The notes beneath the pieces are model-generated. The model worked only from the letters and a program-made list of their open reading frames with translations, did not search any database and was not told where the DNA came from. Source: a bacterium (GTDB taxonomy: Bacteria; UBP15; UBA6099; JAJRTR01). From it: DNA of 52,141 nucleotides. The translations under genes and the position numbers were made by a program. Location: positions 1-52,141 of the forward strand of contig JAJRTR010000031.1 of NCBI GenBank assembly GCA_024278215.1, written 5' to 3'. Positions 50,201 through 52,141 of the stretch are shown in pieces (the first letter of the stretch is position 1; every line of letters starts with the position of its first letter).

Positions 50201-52141
50201 GGCTGTATGGGCGACGGACACCGCCGGCGTTTTCGCAATGACCGCCACAGGCTATGTGGACACGGACATAACCAACACGGGGCTCTCCGGCGCGTTTACG
50301 CCTGCCACGAGCGGACAGACACTGCTCGCGTTCGGCAATTACGCGCAGAACGCCGCCGCGCCGACTATCGCCGCCACGAACTACTATCGCGGTCTCGAAT
50401 ACATCATCAGGGTCGTCGAGGGCGCGAACACTTACGAAGACGAACTCGGCAATCAACTCACACTCGACGGCACGGAAACGCTGGAGATTTGTTCGGCGAT
50501 AGATTGCAGCGGCGGCGGGGACCCGGAAGCGCCGGTGCAAAGCACATGGAGCGCGGCCAGCAGTTCATGGTTCATCGCGCCCAGTGCCGCGGGCCTCAGA
50601 TATGTGCGCATTACACCCACTGGTTTCGTGCGCACTACCGACAGCACACAGATAAATATGCAATCCTCGCTCGCGCAGCAAAGTCCTGTGTGGAACGATG
50701 CGGACGGCGACGGCGTCATATATCAGATAAGGATCAACGGCGGTGTAAACGCGCTCGAATCCGAGCTCGATGTCGCGCTCACTATCGATAACAACGAAAT
50801 AATCACTGTCACTAACGACGCGGCGTGTACGGCGACTGAAACGCCGTTAATAATCAACTACAGTGCGAACTCATGGTACATCGCCCCGGCCAGCATGGGC
50901 CTGAAATACCTGGCGATATACGAACCGGGCTTTATCGAGACGTGCGAGAACTCGAGCATAACGGTCACTGATACCGCCCAGCAGGTTCCGACATGGACCC
51001 CCGAGGACAGCGACGGACTGCCCTATCAGATCAAGGTCGTCGACACGGGAAGCAAGTTCCAGGACGAATTCGGCACCGACCTCGCGCTCGACGGCACCGA
51101 GTCGATGAACGTATGCAACACCAGCGACTGCTCGGCACCGGTCGCGCCGCTGCTCGGGCCGACATGGAGCGCACCGGCCTGGTATATAGCGCCCGCCGCG
51201 ACCGGCTCGACATGGATAAAAATGTACAAGACGGGATATGTCGACACTATCGATGGCAGTTCAATTACTCCCAGCGCGTCCGGTCCCCAGGCGATTCCCG
51301 AGTGGACGATGGCCGCCTCCGACGGAATGAAATATCCGCTTAAGATTACCGTGGCCGACGAACTCGGCACAGCCACGGATGTGTCCACTCTCGATTCGAT
51401 TACATTCAATTCGGCGGCGCCGGATTATTCGAGTACGAACATAGCCGCATGGGCGACGTCCACCAACGCCGCCCTGAGATTCACCGCCACGGGTTATGTC
51501 AATCCCGAAGTAACAAACACCGGCCTCTCGGCCTTCTTTCAGCCCGCCACAAACGCGCAGACTATCCTTTCTTTCGGCAACTATAACCAGAACGCCGTCG
51601 TTCCGGTAATCGGTTCGTCGACAAACCAGTACCGCGGGCTCGAATACCTTGTCAAAGTCACCGGCGGGGCGAATGTGTATGAAGACGAAATCGGCAATCA
51701 GCTTACGCTCGACGGCACGGAAACGCTGGAGATATGTTCGGCGGTGGATTGCAGCGGCGGCAGCGACCCGGAAACTCCGAACCGCGAGTTCTGGAGCGCG
51801 GCGTCCGGCGCGTGGTTCATCGCTCCGAGTGTCGAGGCGGCGCGCTATGTGCGCATCTCGACAACCGGCTTCGTGCGCACCGCCGACAGCACGCAACTTA
51901 ATCTCGACCCGACAGCCGGACAGGAAAGCCCCGCGTGGGACGACGCGGCGGGCGACGGCCTGTTGTACCAGATAAAGGTGAACGGCGGCGCGGCGGCCCT
52001 CGAATCGGAAACAGGCACCGCGCTCACACTCAACGGCGACGAGATCATATCCGTCACCACGGACGCGGCCTGCACCGCAACGGAAACGCCTCTCGTGATA
52101 AATTACCAGTCGAACACCTGGTACATCGCGCCCGCGAGCAC
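47277..52141 (+). CDS. Giant secreted repeat protein (partial, runs off the window)
   Basis: The frame is open for 1,621 codons without a stop. A signal peptide (KKVLFILSLICVSIMFTKLTQA, residues 2-23) is followed by about 16 units of roughly 100 residues, each with a [DE]E[LIFM]G motif (EDELGNQLTL, ESEIGTALTL, QDEIGNNLSF, ADELGNSINI) and most with WYIAP or a variant. From residue 621 four units form a 415-416-residue super-repeat. Paired cysteines (ICSAADCS, STCTAT, EVCTASDC) suggest disulfides and an extracellular place. Composition is rich in A, T, S, G and D, strand-rich, without enzyme motifs: a surface fibre, S-layer or adhesin are the likeliest roles. Start behind AGGAG. Confidence 0.85.
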   Translation, partial: MKKVLFILSLICVSIMFTKLTQALPHTVTGAGDIIIDVYDELGQLIDWEAATVSVRLPGPDGVLGGFDVVYEKKDGTADDDDVSLVVDGDVEFDADGQLPDDPNFTGYIADGQTYRVTVEAVGYATWTQDFTWSTSAVNVESSACLHTVKVTAQDEFGTTLSSVPGITLYIQGGMTVTDGDANDRDGIANGLIYVAQDPSGLSDPASATVVVPGFLTVQDGTKTIDSAGQTHYLTSHAYAFIITADDELGTTLTLTSADVNSISGLNSVAVADNAGSLYWAATGGPGVITLTMNGFIATDTASTYSYDDSTQQTIDFTAAGDGGVLEYNLKVLGATDELGNHLGLATATISATSFTIYSQQVSAGESYIAAESGTAGSLDIAVSGYVSSSANVTPDNAAQQTIDFDFGAAFAAGIDGDGLKYAVMLDYVEDEMGNVVAISGADTLALYDNSDCGTASTATYAVAPFWDAGTSKWYSAIVPGTYYAKYMSANYVSSCDTAGISPNTSAQVSPVFTMAAGTGLKFPLVVYVADELGTATTTTTLDTLTYNGTAPDFENSNMAVWATNTTAILRVSTTGYVDTEVTNTGLTGAFQVATSAQTVINYGNYAQSAAAPTTGSTNNYRGLEYLIRVVEGANVYEDELGNQLTLDGTETLEICSAADCSGGGDPETPIREYWSSASSSWFVAPSVDGAARTVRITATGFVRTSDGATLNLDPTTAQESPAWDDAAGDGLPYQIKVAGGAAALESEIGTALTLNGDEIVTVTTNSTCTATQTPLIINYQSNAWYIAPGTTGVKYLAIYEPGFIETCDGASVTASTTGQVSPAWAQGDGDGLPYMIKAVDTAGYFQDEIGNNLSFSGTEVLEVCTASDCSATQTPTFGPSWDGTSWYIAPQTSTGSKWIKMYKSGYVATRDASMVVPSASGPQAIPTFTMAAGDGMKYALKVTAADELGNSINIAALGAITFNTAAPDYSSANMAVWATDTAGVFAMTATGYVDTDITNTGLSGAFTPATSGQTLLAFGNYAQNAAAPTIAATNYYRGLEYIIRVVEGANTYEDELGNQLTLDGTETLEICSAIDCSGGGDPEAPVQSTWSAASSSWFIAPSAAGLRYVRITPTGFVRTTDSTQINMQSSLAQQSPVWNDADGDGVIYQIRINGGVNALESELDVALTIDNNEIITVTNDAACTATETPLIINYSANSWYIAPASMGLKYLAIYEPGFIETCENSSITVTDTAQQVPTWTPEDSDGLPYQIKVVDTGSKFQDEFGTDLALDGTESMNVCNTSDCSAPVAPLLGPTWSAPAWYIAPAATGSTWIKMYKTGYVDTIDGSSITPSASGPQAIPEWTMAASDGMKYPLKITVADELGTATDVSTLDSITFNSAAPDYSSTNIAAWATSTNAALRFTATGYVNPEVTNTGLSAFFQPATNAQTILSFGNYNQNAVVPVIGSSTNQYRGLEYLVKVTGGANVYEDEIGNQLTLDGTETLEICSAVDCSGGSDPETPNREFWSAASGAWFIAPSVEAARYVRISTTGFVRTADSTQLNLDPTAGQESPAWDDAAGDGLLYQIKVNGGAAALESETGTALTLNGDEIISVTTDAACTATETPLVINYQSNTWYIAPAS
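49137..52141 (+). repeat. 1.25-kb tandem repeat within the giant gene
   Basis: Copies start at 49137, 50385 and 51630 (YRGLEY), giving periods of 1,248 and 1,245 bp. Each holds four diverged units; similarity between equivalent units is clearly higher than between neighbours, so the block was duplicated as a whole. The third copy is cut by the window end. Confidence 0.88.

Noticed and set aside
1-52141. Full reassignment of TAG to an amino acid
   Set aside because: At least nine genes in the window end at TAG at normal protein lengths, so TAG still serves as a stop.
1-52141. CRISPR array
   Set aside because: No run of evenly spaced 25-40 bp direct repeats with unique spacers is present; the short repeats are dispersed and the 1.25-kb repeats are coding.

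Overview
This is a bacterial chromosome segment with about 45 protein genes, one tRNA and an unusually rich set of short intergenic repeats. It encodes a predicted outer-membrane barrel, a periplasmic DegP-type protease and a secreted giant repeat protein, so a Gram-negative envelope is likely. A PPi-type phosphofructokinase, U32 peptidase-like proteins, a radical SAM protein, an iron alcohol dehydrogenase and a Thi4 thiazole synthase with His at the sulfur-donor position suggest an anaerobe. I cannot name the lineage; an uncultured or candidate phylum would fit. No phage, plasmid, CRISPR or secretion-system locus is visible.

Layout. 1-1490: end of a histidine kinase, a pile-up of repeats with a decayed IS630-type transposase, and tRNA-Ala(CGC). 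1490-6151 (minus): LolA-like secreted protein, an amber-interrupted DUF2378-like gene, xerC/D, ogt and uvrC. 6333-19990 (plus): transaldolase-like protein, DEAD-box helicase, DUF4438-like protein, a receiver protein, degP/htrA, PPi-type pfk, a catalytically dead M6-like protease, mltG, a radical SAM protein, folP and a small zinc protein. 20029-28319 (minus): iron alcohol dehydrogenase, a DNA methyltransferase fused to a nuclease-like domain, a PLP enzyme, an outer-membrane barrel, and a three-gene operon (SAM methyltransferase, U32 protein, companion). 28669-37614 (plus): FGE-like protein, then a signalling block made of an amber-interrupted histidine kinase, TauE/SafE permease, TIGR02186 protein, PEP-synthase-like protein without the TIM barrel, two receiver proteins and a cytidylate-kinase-like protein. 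37830-40023 (minus): thi4-thiM-thiE. 40238-41640 (plus): ECF transporter T and A components. 41727-46831: C45/TPR protein, flavoprotein, FmdB-like protein and an MBL-STAS fusion. 47277-end: a secreted protein of more than 1,621 residues made of about 16 tandem units.

How it works together. The 29.7-37.6 kb block pairs a membrane sensor kinase with two stand-alone receivers, an anion-type permease and two phosphotransfer-type enzymes, which looks like one sensory and metabolic module. The thiamine salvage genes face an ECF transporter with no substrate-binding partner, which may import a thiamine precursor.

The most unusual signals are: (i) two otherwise intact genes, each broken by a single in-frame TAG; (ii) three families of MITE-like repeats whose ends sit on or next to stop codons, one family ending like sequence found beside the IS630 remnant; (iii) extended -10 boxes (TGCTATAAT type) 7-8 nt before start codons, suggesting leaderless mRNAs; (iv) several unusual domain fusions; and (v) the giant DELG-repeat surface protein.
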